64,000 nt of DNA from Pacificibacter marinus (GCF_900109555.1 NZ_FNZV01000001.1:186001-250000), one strand, 5' to 3'; positions 35,008-44,914 are shown, counted from the stretch's first letter. Made by a program: numbers and translations. The notes: generated by a model from the letters alone, not told the origin.

Positions 35008-35052
35008 AATTTGCGCGATGGTGTAATTGCAAGAGACGGAGAGAGCGGTCAA

Positions 35053-36195
35053 ATGGATTTCATCCCTTCCCACCACCCCCTCACCCCACCCCACTCTGCG
35101 GAAGATCGCGCCGTCTGGCTCCGTCTCTTGCGATCACGCCGCGTTGGCGTTTCCACCTTTTTCAGACTCATGAATGATCACGGATCGGCCACAGCCGCCC
35201 TCACAGCTTTGCCCGAAATTGCGCATGAAGCTGGCGTGCGTGACTATAAAACCTGCCCACAATCCGTCATAGATGAAGAACTGCGTGCAGGTCACGAAGC
35301 CGGTGCGCGGCTTTTGGCTGTGGGTGATCCACAATATCCCAACGCCCTTGCCCTTATTCCAGATGCCCCTCCACTTTTGTGGGTTAAAGGTGACATGTCC
35401 CTGTTTGAACGCCCGATGGTGGCTTTGGTCGGGGCGCGCAATGCGTCCTCATTGGGGCTGCGTATGGCGCGTGCATTGTCACGTGATTTGGGGGCCGAAG
35501 GGTTTGGAATTGTCTCTGGAATGGCACGGGGCATCGATGCCGCCGTGCATGACGCAGCAATCGAGACGGGCACCATTGCCGTGCTTGGTGGCGGGTTAGA
35601 TGTGATCTATCCAGCTGAAAACAAAAATCTCTATCATAAAATCGCTGAGACGGGCGTGATCGTCTCAGAGCAACCTATGGGCATGAAACCCTTTGCGCGT
35701 CATTTCCCTATGCGCAATAGAATCGTATCCGGCATGGCGTTGGCGACAATCGTTGTGGAAGCTGCGGCCAAATCCGGCTCGCTGCTCACCGCGGGCAATG
35801 CGATGGAACAAGGCCGCGAGGTCATGGCCGTTCCGGGGCACCCCTTTGATGGGCGCTCGTCGGGCTGCAACAACTTGCTGCGCGATGGGGCCAGCCTGAT
35901 CCGCGGGTCGCGCGATGTCATTGATGTCCTGGCCAATGCGTCGCCTTTGGCAATCACCGCGATGGAGACCCCTGTTGAGGCGCTTGTACCAGTTGAACCA
36001 CAGACCCGCACATTCAATGATCACACCGCGTTACACGGTGAAATTCTATCGCGTCTTGGTGGCGCCGCCGTTCCCGAAGATCAGCTTATCCGCGACATCG
36101 GTGTGCGTGCAGAACAGGTCAGTTCGGAAATTATGTCACTGGAATTGGATGGCCGTATCATGCGCAAAGCTGGCGGCCTATTGTCGCGCGTCTAA
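35053..36195 (+). CDS. dprA: DNA-processing protein DprA
   Basis: 380 residues. The Rossmann core has MVALVGARNASSLGLRMARALSRDLGAEGFGIVSGMARGIDAAVHDAAI and TIAVLGGGLDVIYPAENKNLYHKI, and GSLLTAGNAMEQGREVMAVPGHPFDGRSSGCNNLLRDGASLI is the DNA-binding pocket. The C-terminal winged-helix domain (about 315-380) is kept. DprA loads RecA on incoming single-stranded DNA in natural transformation and in gene-transfer-agent uptake. The ATG at 35053 follows GGAGAG; a GTG-initiated longer frame is less likely. Confidence 0.93.
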   Translation: MDFIPSHHPLTPPHSAEDRAVWLRLLRSRRVGVSTFFRLMNDHGSATAALTALPEIAHEAGVRDYKTCPQSVIDEELRAGHEAGARLLAVGDPQYPNALALIPDAPPLLWVKGDMSLFERPMVALVGARNASSLGLRMARALSRDLGAEGFGIVSGMARGIDAAVHDAAIETGTIAVLGGGLDVIYPAENKNLYHKIAETGVIVSEQPMGMKPFARHFPMRNRIVSGMALATIVVEAAAKSGSLLTAGNAMEQGREVMAVPGHPFDGRSSGCNNLLRDGASLIRGSRDVIDVLANASPLAITAMETPVEALVPVEPQTRTFNDHTALHGEILSRLGGAAVPEDQLIRDIGVRAEQVSSEIMSLELDGRIMRKAGGLLSRV

Positions 36196-36418
36196 ATTCA
36201 TCGATAGCAAAAACCGAGCATAGAAAACTGTACACGCTGGCTTGTTTCAAAAACTTCATGATCAATTTTCTGCCGTATCCGAGGCCCCAAAAATGGGCAA
36301 AAATCTAGTGTGTACGAAAGATATTAACGTGTTCTCACGATCTTTCATTGACAATCCGTAGTTGCGCAACCCATCTTGCCCCGCCATAAGGCCATCAAAG
36401 TCGTATAAAGGATGTATT

Positions 36419-39052
36419 ATGCCAGTTGTTGTTGTCGAATCCCCAGCCAAGGCCAAAACGATCAACAAATACCTTGGAAGCGACTACACCGTTTTGGCGT
36501 CCTACGGCCACGTCCGTGACCTGCCAGCCAAGAACGGATCGGTCGATACAGACAATGATTTCGAGATGATTTGGGACATCGGCGCAGACAGTCGCAAACA
36601 CGTCAAAGCCATCGCAGATGCCCTTAAAGACGACGACGTACTGATCCTCGCGACTGACCCCGACCGCGAAGGCGAAGCAATTTCATGGCACCTGCAAGAA
36701 GCCCTGACCAAACGCCGCGCGATTAAAAAATCCACGGCTGTGTCGCGTGTTGTGTTCAATGCGATCACCAAAACCGCCGTCACTGAAGCGATGAAAAACC
36801 CGCGCCAAGTCGATGTGCCTCTGGTCGATGCTTATTTGGCACGCCGCGCTTTGGACTATCTCGTGGGCTTTAACCTATCGCCTGTGCTGTGGCGCAAATT
36901 GCCCGGCGCGCGCTCTGCTGGTCGTGTGCAATCGGTCTGTTTACGCTTGATCGTGGAACGCGAAGACGAAATCGAAGCCTTCAACCCACAAGAATACTGG
37001 TCCGTGAAAGCCGTGCTGGAAACCCCACGCGGGCAACAGTTTGAAGCACGTTTGACGCAGCTTTCGGGCAAAAAACTAGATAAATTCGATCTGGGCGATC
37101 GTTTGACGGCGGAAATGGCTGTGCAAGCCGTGTCGTCGCGCGATCTGAAAGTGGTATCGGTTGAGGCAAAACCCGGCACGCGTAACCCATCTGCGCCATT
37201 CATGACATCGACCCTGCAACAAGAGGCCAGCCGTAAATTCGGTATGGGCGCGCGTCAAACGATGAACGCCGCACAACGCCTATATGAAGCGGGTCTCATC
37301 ACCTATATGCGGACCGATGGCATTGACATGGCACCAGAAGCCATCACCGAAGCCCGCGATGCAATCAAAGCGCGTTACGGCGATAAATACGTGCCCGCGT
37401 CGCCACGTGTGTACAAAAACAAAGCCAAAAACGCGCAAGAAGCGCACGAATGTATCCGCCCGACAGAGTTGAACAAAGGCCCAAAAGAAGCGGCCCTGTC
37501 AGACAGCGACCAAGCCAAGCTTTACGATCTGATCTGGAAACGCACCATTGCATCGCAAATGGAAGCGGCGCGATTGGAACGCACCACAGTTGATATTGCC
37601 TCTGCAGATCAAGAGGTTGTACTGCGCGCGACAGGTCAAGTTGTAGCCTTTGATGGCTTTATGGCCGTCTACACTGAGGGCAAAGACGACGCTGAGGGCG
37701 AAGAAGACAGCGCGCGCCTGCCACAGATCATGCAAGACGAACCTGCCAAAAAAGTTGCAGGCGCGCTCAAAGCCGACGCAGAAGGCAAAGAAGCCGCACT
37801 TGGCGCAGCAGATGCCGTACTTGGCATGCAGCATTTCACCAATCCGCCCCCCCGCTACACCGAGGCCACGTTGGTCAAACGCATGGAAGAATTGGGCATC
37901 GGACGCCCGTCAACCTATGCGTCGGTTTTGACAACGATTGTTGAGCGCGAATATGTGCGCAAAGAACAAAACCGCCTGTTCCCAGAGGACAAAGGCAAGA
38001 TCGTCACGATCTTTTTGACCAACTTCTTCCGCAAATATGTCGGCTATGAATTCACGGCTGATCTGGAACGCGAACTTGATGAAGTCTCTGCAGGCGAAAT
38101 GAATTACAAAGACGTGCTGAACCGCTTTTGGCGCGACTTTTCTGCCGCGATCTCTGAGACCTCTGATTTGCGCATTTCCGAAGTGCTCGACAAACTTGAC
38201 GCGGCCCTAGCACCCACGCTCTACCCTCCACGTGAAGATGGCACAGACCCCCGCATTTGCCCCAAGTGTGGTGCGGGCAATCTGCACCTGAAAACATCGC
38301 GCTCTGGTGGGTTTGTCGGCTGTTCCAACTACCCTGAATGCCGCTACACCCGTCCGATTTCGGGCGAAGGTGCGGAAAGCTACGAAAAGGTTTTGGGCGA
38401 AGACAACGGCGATGAAATTTCACTGCGCTCTGGTCGCTTTGGCCCCTATGTGCAGCGCGGCGAAGCCACGGCAGAGAACAAAAAACCACCACGCACGTCC
38501 TTGCCCAAAGGTTGGGCGCCGGAAAGCATCGATTTGGCCAAGGCTTTGACGTTGCTCAATTTGCCGCGCGAAATTGGCATCCATCCCGATGGCGGCGCGA
38601 TTGTGGCCAACCTTGGGCGCTTTGGCCCCTATGTGATGCACCAATTGCCCGATGCGGAAAAACCGGTTTACGCCAATCTGAAAGAGACCGAAGAGGTCTT
38701 TGAAATTGGCATGAATTTGGCGATGGAAATGATCACGCATAAACGCGAAAATCCTGGCCGTGGTCGTGCGGCAGCCAAGGCGCTTAAAGAACTTGGCGAC
38801 CACCCAGATGGTGGTGCGATCAAGGTGATGGACGGTAAATTCGGGCCTTATGTGAAATGGGAAAAGGTCAACGTGACCCTGCCCAAAGAGATCAAGCCCG
38901 AAGACATCACCGTCGAACAAGCGCTTGAATTGATCGCGACCAAAAAGCCCGCCAAGAAAAAGCCTGCGGCGAAAAAGAAAGCGGCACCGAAAAAGGCCGC
39001 AGCCAAAAAACCAGCGACGAAAAAAGCCCCTGCTGCTAAGAAAAAAACTTAG
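36419..39052 (+). CDS. topA: DNA topoisomerase I
   Basis: 877 residues. Toprim domain with MPVVVVESPAKAKTINKYLG and ATDPDREGEAISWHL; active-site tyrosine in GLITYMRTDG (about Tyr295). A zinc ribbon CPKCGAGNLHLKTSRSGGFVGCSNYPEC starts near 614. Further repeats (SGRFGPYVQ, LGRFGPYVM, DGKFGPYVK) are the C-terminal TopoI repeat modules found in Alphaproteobacteria. It ends in a Lys/Ala/Pro-rich tail (about 845-877) that probably binds DNA nonspecifically. It relaxes negative supercoils. The ATG at 36419 gives the conserved N-terminus; the longer upstream frame is ignored. Confidence 0.96.
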   Translation: MPVVVVESPAKAKTINKYLGSDYTVLASYGHVRDLPAKNGSVDTDNDFEMIWDIGADSRKHVKAIADALKDDDVLILATDPDREGEAISWHLQEALTKRRAIKKSTAVSRVVFNAITKTAVTEAMKNPRQVDVPLVDAYLARRALDYLVGFNLSPVLWRKLPGARSAGRVQSVCLRLIVEREDEIEAFNPQEYWSVKAVLETPRGQQFEARLTQLSGKKLDKFDLGDRLTAEMAVQAVSSRDLKVVSVEAKPGTRNPSAPFMTSTLQQEASRKFGMGARQTMNAAQRLYEAGLITYMRTDGIDMAPEAITEARDAIKARYGDKYVPASPRVYKNKAKNAQEAHECIRPTELNKGPKEAALSDSDQAKLYDLIWKRTIASQMEAARLERTTVDIASADQEVVLRATGQVVAFDGFMAVYTEGKDDAEGEEDSARLPQIMQDEPAKKVAGALKADAEGKEAALGAADAVLGMQHFTNPPPRYTEATLVKRMEELGIGRPSTYASVLTTIVEREYVRKEQNRLFPEDKGKIVTIFLTNFFRKYVGYEFTADLERELDEVSAGEMNYKDVLNRFWRDFSAAISETSDLRISEVLDKLDAALAPTLYPPREDGTDPRICPKCGAGNLHLKTSRSGGFVGCSNYPECRYTRPISGEGAESYEKVLGEDNGDEISLRSGRFGPYVQRGEATAENKKPPRTSLPKGWAPESIDLAKALTLLNLPREIGIHPDGGAIVANLGRFGPYVMHQLPDAEKPVYANLKETEEVFEIGMNLAMEMITHKRENPGRGRAAAKALKELGDHPDGGAIKVMDGKFGPYVKWEKVNVTLPKEIKPEDITVEQALELIATKKPAKKKPAAKKKAAPKKAAAKKPATKKAPAAKKKT

Positions 39053-39098
39053 GCTGTCCTTACGGCTCCGCTCGTTGCAGCCAAGATAAAAACATCTG

Positions 39099-39124
39099 AT
39101 CGCTCGCCAGTGTTGGCGGGCGAT
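39099..39124 (+). terminator. Rho-independent terminator after topA
   Basis: ATCGCTCGCC pairs with GGCGGGCGAT (ten pairs, one G-U) around AGTGTT, followed by TTGCATTTTT. Confidence 0.7.
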
Positions 39125-39210
39125 TTGCATTTTTGCAGTGCAGCATTTTCATTGACACGCCCCGTGCAATTGCGTCCAATTGCACGAAATGGACACTGAG
39201 GGAGAGAGCA

Positions 39211-39915
39211 TTGAAAAAAGTATATGGGTCCGCGCAGGATGCGCTGGACGGCATTTTAACAGACGGCATGTTGATCGCTGCGGGTGGATTTGGCCTGTGT
39301 GGCATCCCTGAACTGCTGATCGATGCCATCGTGCAAAGCGGCGTGAAAGATCTCACAGTGGCGTCAAACAATGCTGGCGTTGATGATTTCGGCCTTGGCA
39401 AACTTTTGGCCACCCGCCAGATCAAAAAAATGATGTCGTCTTATGTGGGCGAAAACGCTGAATTCATGCGTCAATATTTGAGCGGCGAGTTGGAACTAGA
39501 GTTCAACCCCCAAGGTACATTGGCCGAACGCATGCGTGCAGGCGGCGCGGGCATTCCCGGTTTTTACACCAAAACAGGTGTGGGCACAGTGATTGCTGAA
39601 GGCAAAGATGTGAAATCATGGAACGGCCAAGACTACATTCTGGAAGAGGGTATTTTCGCCGATATTTCCATCGTGAAAGCATGGAAAGCTGACGAGACTG
39701 GCAACGCGATCTTCCGCAAAACGGCTCGCAATTTCAATCCGCCAGCAGCCATGTGTGGCAAGATATGCATCATGGAAGTCGAAGAAATTGTGCCCGTCGG
39801 CAGCCTTGATCCCGATACGATCCATTTGCCCGGTATCTATGTGCATCGCCTTGTACAAGGCGCCCATGAAAAACGCATCGAGCAGCGTACAGTTCGCACA
39901 CGGGAGACCTCATAA
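39211..39915 (+). CDS. scoA: 3-oxoacid CoA-transferase subunit A
   Basis: 234 residues starting at TTG (39211), [16 protein letters not shown], with GGGAGAG 5-11 nt upstream. Features: [33 protein letters not shown] and [22 protein letters not shown], the A-subunit signatures of succinyl-CoA:3-ketoacid CoA-transferases. It pairs with the B subunit encoded next, overlapping by one base. The pair moves CoA from succinyl-CoA to acetoacetate, in ketone body or polyhydroxybutyrate use. Confidence 0.93.
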   Translation: MKKVYGSAQDALDGILTDGMLIAAGGFGLCGIPELLIDAIVQSGVKDLTVASNNAGVDDFGLGKLLATRQIKKMMSSYVGENAEFMRQYLSGELELEFNPQGTLAERMRAGGAGIPGFYTKTGVGTVIAEGKDVKSWNGQDYILEEGIFADISIVKAWKADETGNAIFRKTARNFNPPAAMCGKICIMEVEEIVPVGSLDPDTIHLPGIYVHRLVQGAHEKRIEQRTVRTRETS

Positions 39916-40544
39916 TGCCTTGGGATCGCAATCAAATGGCCGCACGCGCGGCACAAGAACTGCAAGACGGCACCTATGTGAACCTTGGCATCGGCATTCC
40001 GACCTTGGTGCCAAACTTCATTCCCGAAGGTGTCGAAGTGGTGCTGCAATCGGAAAACGGCATGCTCGGCATGGGGCCCTTTCCCTATGAAGGCGATGAA
40101 GATGCGGACCTGATCAATGCGGGCAAACAAACAATTACCGAACTGCCAAACACCGCCTATTTCGATTCCGCGCAGTCTTTCGGCATGATCCGCGGTGGCA
40201 AAATTGCGATGGCGATTTTGGGCGCGATGGAAGTCGATGAAAAAGGCGATCTGGCCAACTGGATGATCCCCGGAAAATTGGTCAAAGGCATGGGCGGCGC
40301 GATGGATTTGGTCGCAGGCGTCGGCCGCGTGGTTGTGGTCATGGATCACACCAACAAACATGGCGAAAGCAAGCTGTTGAAATCCTGTACCTTGCCGTTG
40401 ACAGGCAAAGCGGTTGTGGACCGTGTGATCACCAATTTGGGTGTGTTGGACGTGGTCGAAGGCGGTTTGAAAATCGTTGAGACCGCCGATGGCGTGACCC
40501 AAGCAGAACTGCGCGCGGCGACATTGGCAACAATCGTCAACTGA
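39915..40544 (+). CDS. scoB: 3-oxoacid CoA-transferase subunit B
   Basis: 209 residues. Catalytic glutamate in [16 protein letters not shown] (Glu47), and [20 protein letters not shown] before it. [28 protein letters not shown] near the C-terminus is typical of the B subunit. The catalytic Glu forms the CoA thioester. The start overlaps the scoA stop by one base (TAATG), and a terminator follows. Confidence 0.94.
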   Translation: MPWDRNQMAARAAQELQDGTYVNLGIGIPTLVPNFIPEGVEVVLQSENGMLGMGPFPYEGDEDADLINAGKQTITELPNTAYFDSAQSFGMIRGGKIAMAILGAMEVDEKGDLANWMIPGKLVKGMGGAMDLVAGVGRVVVVMDHTNKHGESKLLKSCTLPLTGKAVVDRVITNLGVLDVVEGGLKIVETADGVTQAELRAATLATIVN

Positions 40545-40566
40545 ACCGTTTCAACCAAAACCAAAC

Positions 40567-40593
40567 AAAGGCCCTCATCCGTTGGGGGCCTTT
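40567..40593 (+). terminator. Rho-independent terminator after scoB
   Basis: AAAGGCCC and GGGCCTTT pair around an 11-base loop, 22 bp after the scoB stop. Confidence 0.75.
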
Positions 40594-40726
40594 CGTATAA
40601 AACAAAATGCCACGCACCATATCTCTGCTTCGTTTCTGTTTATTTTCACCAGTGTTTTGTCTCGCTCTATTGTCGCTAAATCCGCAACAGAACCACAATA
40701 TCGCCCCAATCTGTCGCTAGAAACAC

Positions 40727-41773
40727 ATGCAATCAGACGAAATGGACCAGATGCGCCCCGAGCAGCCCACACTTTCTCATCCCAAAATCCCCGTGCCTGT
40801 GCCTGCGCCCAAACGCTTGCGTGAACGTGCTGTTTTTTTTGGGCTTTTAACGTTGCTTGTCGTGGGACTTATGGCCGCAGCCGCCGCCACTGGATGGCAA
40901 GAAACGCTGCATCAAATTGCCAAACTATCCGCGTGGCAAATCCTTGTGCTTTTGGGGCTATCTTTGCTCAACTACGGTTTGCGCGGCTTGCGCTGGCATC
41001 TATTTGCCTCACATCTTGGATTGCAATTGTCCTTGCTCACAAATATGCGCCACTTCTTAGGGGGTTTTGCGATGACCGTAACCCCCGGTCGTGTGGGTGA
41101 ATTGGTACGCATGCGCTGGATCCGCCGCGAAACAGGGTGGCCGGTGGACCGCACTGCGCCTTTGGTTCTGGTAGACCGCGCTTCTGATTTGGCGGCTATG
41201 GCGATAGTGATGGGGGCCGCGATGCTTTTATCTGGCACGCATATTTCAGGTGGTGTGCCCGTTATCATCTTGGCGCTGATTGCCGCATTTATCGTCACGC
41301 GCCCTCGGTTATTGGCGTGGGTGGCACAAAAGGGCCACGCCATCACAGGCAGATTGCCACGCATATTCGCCCGCGTGCGCCGTGCAGCCAGATCGCTTGA
41401 ACCCTTTGCTGCGGGTGGCACTTTGTTCCAAGGCTCCGTTTTGGCTTTGTTTGGCTGGCTCGCCGAAGGCACCGCCTTTTACCTTTTGTTGCATTGGATG
41501 GGCGCAGATGTGTCTGCCACGACGGCCATTGCCATTTTTATTTTTTCGACTTTGGCGGGCGGACTCACTGGTGCACCGGGGGGCGTTGGTGGCGCTGAGG
41601 CTGCCATGATTGCCTTGCTTGCGTTGCAAAACGTGCCGCTTGCGCTGTCCCTGCCCGCCACTGCCATCATCCGTTTGACCACATTATGGTTTGCCATTGT
41701 GATCGGTCTGATTATTTTCCCAATCGCTGAACGCGTATCAAAGAGAGTCCAAAATGAGCTGGAAAACCCTTGA
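40727..41773 (+). CDS. Flippase-like membrane protein (LPG synthase transmembrane domain family)
   Basis: 348 residues with about eight hydrophobic helices from residue 40 onward after a polar, proline-rich N-terminus. LSLLNYGLRGLRWHLFASHLG, FAMTVTPGRVGELVRMRWIRRETGWPVDRTAPLVLVDRASDL and AGGLTGAPGGVGGAEAAMIALL identify the UPF0104/AglD-type family (lysylphosphatidylglycerol synthetase transmembrane region without the catalytic domain). Members often move or use lipid-linked sugars. Its last 20 bp overlap the start of the DprE1-like gene, so the two are coupled. A role as flippase for the lipid-linked product of DprE1/E2 is an inference. Confidence 0.82.
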   Translation: MQSDEMDQMRPEQPTLSHPKIPVPVPAPKRLRERAVFFGLLTLLVVGLMAAAAATGWQETLHQIAKLSAWQILVLLGLSLLNYGLRGLRWHLFASHLGLQLSLLTNMRHFLGGFAMTVTPGRVGELVRMRWIRRETGWPVDRTAPLVLVDRASDLAAMAIVMGAAMLLSGTHISGGVPVIILALIAAFIVTRPRLLAWVAQKGHAITGRLPRIFARVRRAARSLEPFAAGGTLFQGSVLALFGWLAEGTAFYLLLHWMGADVSATTAIAIFIFSTLAGGLTGAPGGVGGAEAAMIALLALQNVPLALSLPATAIIRLTTLWFAIVIGLIIFPIAERVSKRVQNELENP

Positions 41774-43100
41774 AACCACGGGCTGGGGCCGTGCGCATAC
41801 GGCAACTGGCGACGTGGCCCGTCCCGAGCGCGCCACCCAGTTGAAACGCTTGTTGGCTGCGGCAATGATGCCTGCGTTCGGGATGCGCCGCTCTTATGGT
41901 GACGCCCCTTTGAACTCTGCTGGCCCGTCTTTGGATATGACCCGTCTGGACCGTGTTTTGTCTTTCGACAGCACCACCGGCGTTGTCCATGTAGAAGCGG
42001 GATTGCCGATTGGCGATCTGGGCCGGATGTTCGCCGCCAAAGGTTGGATTCCCCCTGTCATGCCAGGCACCGGATTTGCCACCATCGGCGGTTGCATTGC
42101 CAATGATGTGCACGGAAAAAACCACCATGTGGTTGGCTCTTTCGGGCAGCATGTTATCGAAATCACGCTGATCCAAGGCGATAAAAGCCGTAAAATCACC
42201 CTGAAATCTGCTCCTAATTTGTTCAAAGCCACAGTGGGTGGACTTGGGCAAACAGGCGTTATTGCGTCAGCCAAGCTGCAACTTGCGCCCTGCAAAGGCG
42301 ATCTCATGGTGCTAACCGAGCGTCGTATCGATGGGCTAGACGATTTTTTCGACGCCTTTGATGACAGTAGGTCCGACTACACCGTGGGCTGGATCGATGC
42401 GACAGCCAAAGGTGCCAACCTTGGGCGCGGCGTGTTGGAAGAAAGTGAAATCACCTCGGGCATCAATCCGGGCAGCGGCAAACCGAAATCGGTGCCATTC
42501 AATGCGCCAGCTTGGGCGCTGTCCGCCCCTGTGGTGCGCATATTCAACGAGCTGTATTTTCGCCGCGTGCCTGCATCAGGACGCACCAGCGTGAAACCGA
42601 TCACCGATCCGTTTTTCCCGCTGGATACGATCCACAATTGGAACCGCTTGTACGGCAAAGCAGGGTTTAACCAGTTTCAATGCGTTGTGCCGCTGGACGC
42701 CACAAAATGTCTGCGCATCATGTTAGAACGTATTTCGGCATCTGGACTTGCATCGCCTTTGGCTGTGTTGAAAAAAATGGGCCCGGGGCGCGGCGGCTAT
42801 ATGTCATTTCCAATGGAAGGTTACACATTGGCGGTAGATTTCCCCAATCGCAGCGGCGCGGCATACTTGATCCGCGACTTGACCGATTTGGCCAAAGACG
42901 CGGGCGGACGAATTTATTTCGCCAAAGACGGTGTGGCACAGGCCAAACAAGTTGAAGGCATGTACCCAGACCAAACAGCATGGCAAAAAGCAGTGGCAAA
43001 AGCCGACCCAGACGGAGCGCTGGAAACAGATTTGGTCCGGCGCTTGGAATTGCGCAGCCCGCCACACACAGTGACGCCCGCGACAGGAGGCAATGTATGA
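41754..43100 (+). CDS. DprE1-like FAD-dependent oxidase
   Basis: 448 residues, VAO-type flavoprotein. RSYGDAPLNSAGPSLDMTRLD and IPPVMPGTGFATIGGCIANDVHGKNHHVVGSFGQHVIEI match the FAD domain of decaprenylphosphoryl-beta-D-ribose 2-oxidase (DprE1), and MSFPMEGYTLAVDFP plus IYFAKDGV lie in the substrate domain. The lysine equivalent to the essential Lys418 of M. tuberculosis DprE1 is present (Lys391), while the residue aligning with Cys387, the benzothiazinone target, is Ala360. It would oxidise the 2-OH of a polyprenyl-phosphoryl pentose. The reducing partner is encoded next with a 4-base overlap. The lipid substrate is inferred. Confidence 0.82.
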   Translation: MSWKTLETTGWGRAHTATGDVARPERATQLKRLLAAAMMPAFGMRRSYGDAPLNSAGPSLDMTRLDRVLSFDSTTGVVHVEAGLPIGDLGRMFAAKGWIPPVMPGTGFATIGGCIANDVHGKNHHVVGSFGQHVIEITLIQGDKSRKITLKSAPNLFKATVGGLGQTGVIASAKLQLAPCKGDLMVLTERRIDGLDDFFDAFDDSRSDYTVGWIDATAKGANLGRGVLEESEITSGINPGSGKPKSVPFNAPAWALSAPVVRIFNELYFRRVPASGRTSVKPITDPFFPLDTIHNWNRLYGKAGFNQFQCVVPLDATKCLRIMLERISASGLASPLAVLKKMGPGRGGYMSFPMEGYTLAVDFPNRSGAAYLIRDLTDLAKDAGGRIYFAKDGVAQAKQVEGMYPDQTAWQKAVAKADPDGALETDLVRRLELRSPPHTVTPATGGNV

Positions 43101-43861
43101 ACCAGCTTCAAAACCAGAGTTCACAACTTGAAACATGGATCATTTTGGGCGCAACATCGTCAATGGCGCGCGCTTTAGCCCGACAATTGTCGATGCGTGG
43201 CGCAAGCTTGTTGTTGTGCGGACGTGATTTTGATGACCTGCGCAGCACGGCGGCCGATTGCATGGCCCGCGGTGCGCATGATGCACAGGCCTGCGCCTTT
43301 GATGCGCGTGATACCAATAGCTTTGCCGCGATTATTGACCGAGCTTTGACACAAGAAGGCATGATCAACTGCGCCGTTTTTGTTGGCTCTATGCCGTCGC
43401 AAGATGCCATAGATGCGGACCCGAATTTGATCCACGGCACCATCCAAGACAATTACACTGGACCTGCCACATTTTTACAAATGCTCGCGCCCGAACTTGA
43501 GGCGCGCGGCGGCGGCACCATTGTTGGTGTGGGATCGGTAGCGGGTGACCGTGGGCGCATCGGCAATTATGTATATGGCTCCGCCAAGGCGGGTTTTGCG
43601 ACATATCTGTCAGGTCTGCGCAATCGTTTGACCCGTGCGGGAGGGCATGTGGTCACGGTGAAACCCGGCTTTGTGGACACCGCTATGACATGGGATGTCG
43701 AAGGCATGTTTTTAGTCGCAGCCCCTGAAAAGGTCGCATCAGACATATTGAACGCCGTGAAAAAGCAAAAGAACGTGATCTACACCCCCTTCTTTTGGCG
43801 CTACATTATGCTGATCATCCGCAATATTCCTGAATTTATCTTTAAAAAGATGTCGATTTAA
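43097..43861 (+). CDS. DprE2-like short-chain reductase
   Basis: 254 residues from MNQLQNQSS, with GGAGG 6 nt upstream of the ATG. Nucleotide site WIILGATSSMARALARQLSMRG and active-site pair in VYGSAKAGF (YxxxK). GRDFDDLRSTAADC follows the second strand. The sequence KPGFVDTAMTWDVEGMF and the C-terminal hydrophobic YTPFFWRYIMLIIRNIPEFIF, which suits membrane contact, resemble DprE2. With the preceding gene it would epimerise a lipid-linked ribose to arabinose. It overlaps that gene by 4 bases. A generic SDR function cannot be excluded. Confidence 0.8.
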   Translation: MNQLQNQSSQLETWIILGATSSMARALARQLSMRGASLLLCGRDFDDLRSTAADCMARGAHDAQACAFDARDTNSFAAIIDRALTQEGMINCAVFVGSMPSQDAIDADPNLIHGTIQDNYTGPATFLQMLAPELEARGGGTIVGVGSVAGDRGRIGNYVYGSAKAGFATYLSGLRNRLTRAGGHVVTVKPGFVDTAMTWDVEGMFLVAAPEKVASDILNAVKKQKNVIYTPFFWRYIMLIIRNIPEFIFKKMSI

Positions 43862-43933
43862 CCTCGCATCTGACATGCACGACCACAAAGCACACACGTT
43901 ATGTCCGCTGTAGTACGTTTAATTGAGTGTCAA

Positions 43934-44914
43934 CTATTTGGCCGAACGCAGGGCCTGTGTCGCAAACACGCAGCCATCTGAATACAAATCAGGCGGCGTG
44001 ACACATAGGCCCCGCGCCACTTGCCAAGCCGCCAGAACTTTCGGCACATATGTGCGGGTTTCGGAATAAGGCGGCACGCCTTTGTTGTCTTTCACCGCGT
44101 TTTCGCCAGCGTTGTAACCAGCTAACGCCAAAATCACGTCGCCTTTGAATTCTTTGAGCAACCAATCCAGATACGTGATCCCGCCGCGAATGTTTTGTGC
44201 GGGGTCAGAGGCATCGCTCACCCCAAACCGTGCGGCTGTCGCGGGGATCAACTGCATCAAACCTTGTGCCCCTGCCCCGCTCAGCGCGTCAGTCTTGCCA
44301 GCAGATTCCACGGAAATGACCGCCAACGCCAATGCGGGGCTGACATCCGTGCCGATGGAATACATCAAAAGATCGCGCCCATAGGCATTGGCCAAATCCG
44401 TCACCATTTGAAACGTGGGTTTGGACAATGTGGCAGCGCTTGCATGGCTCAGCCCCGCCAAAGCAGCAGAAAAGCGTTCAGGGCCAGCGCCAAACAAATC
44501 ATGCGGCACCGCGTTCCAATACCAATCTTGTAAATCCGCTGACGCAGTGGTGCCAAGCGCCTGAGGTGCCCCCGGCGCTGCGGGGCTTTGCGGGCTACTT
44601 GGGGCACGTGGAGCGCTCGGGCGAATTTGCACATCTATCTTGGGCGGCGCCCCTGTTTTTGGGGGCGTCAAACGACGCGAGCGCACTTTGGGCCAAGGCT
44701 TGGGGGTGTTTGTGCTGGATTTGCCAACCGTCGATCCTGTTGGGCTGCCTGTTGAAAGACCCGTAGAAAGGTCCGTTGAGTTACTCACAGACAATCCTTG
44801 CGCCATGGCGCGCTCCGGCGCGGTGCTGTTGGCAATGCACAAAACAGTCACACAAAGAGACGTGTTCACAAATTGGCGCACGCATCGCACGAAAGTTTTC
44901 CCATAACCATTCAT
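43934..44914 (-). CDS. Lytic transglycosylase with SLT domain
   Basis: 326 residues. N-terminal signal peptide (VNTSLCVTVLCIANSTAPERAMAQ, cleavage near residue 39), a Ser/Thr/Pro-rich linker, then a goose-lysozyme-like SLT domain at about 190-310: ALAVISVESAGKTDALSGAGAQGLMQLIPATAARFGV with the catalytic Glu in SVESAG, and ALAGYNAGENAV. It cuts peptidoglycan in the periplasm. It is divergent from the Flp pilin gene and may open the wall for the pilus machine, an inference from position. Confidence 0.88.
   Translation of the reverse strand: MNGYGKTFVRCVRQFVNTSLCVTVLCIANSTAPERAMAQGLSVSNSTDLSTGLSTGSPTGSTVGKSSTNTPKPWPKVRSRRLTPPKTGAPPKIDVQIRPSAPRAPSSPQSPAAPGAPQALGTTASADLQDWYWNAVPHDLFGAGPERFSAALAGLSHASAATLSKPTFQMVTDLANAYGRDLLMYSIGTDVSPALALAVISVESAGKTDALSGAGAQGLMQLIPATAARFGVSDASDPAQNIRGGITYLDWLLKEFKGDVILALAGYNAGENAVKDNKGVPPYSETRTYVPKVLAAWQVARGLCVTPPDLYSDGCVFATQALRSAK

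Noticed and set aside
36348-36376. TTGACA with a weak CATCTT -10 upstream of topA
   Set aside because: The -35 hexamer is perfect but the -10 matches the consensus poorly, so a promoter call is not supported without transcript data.
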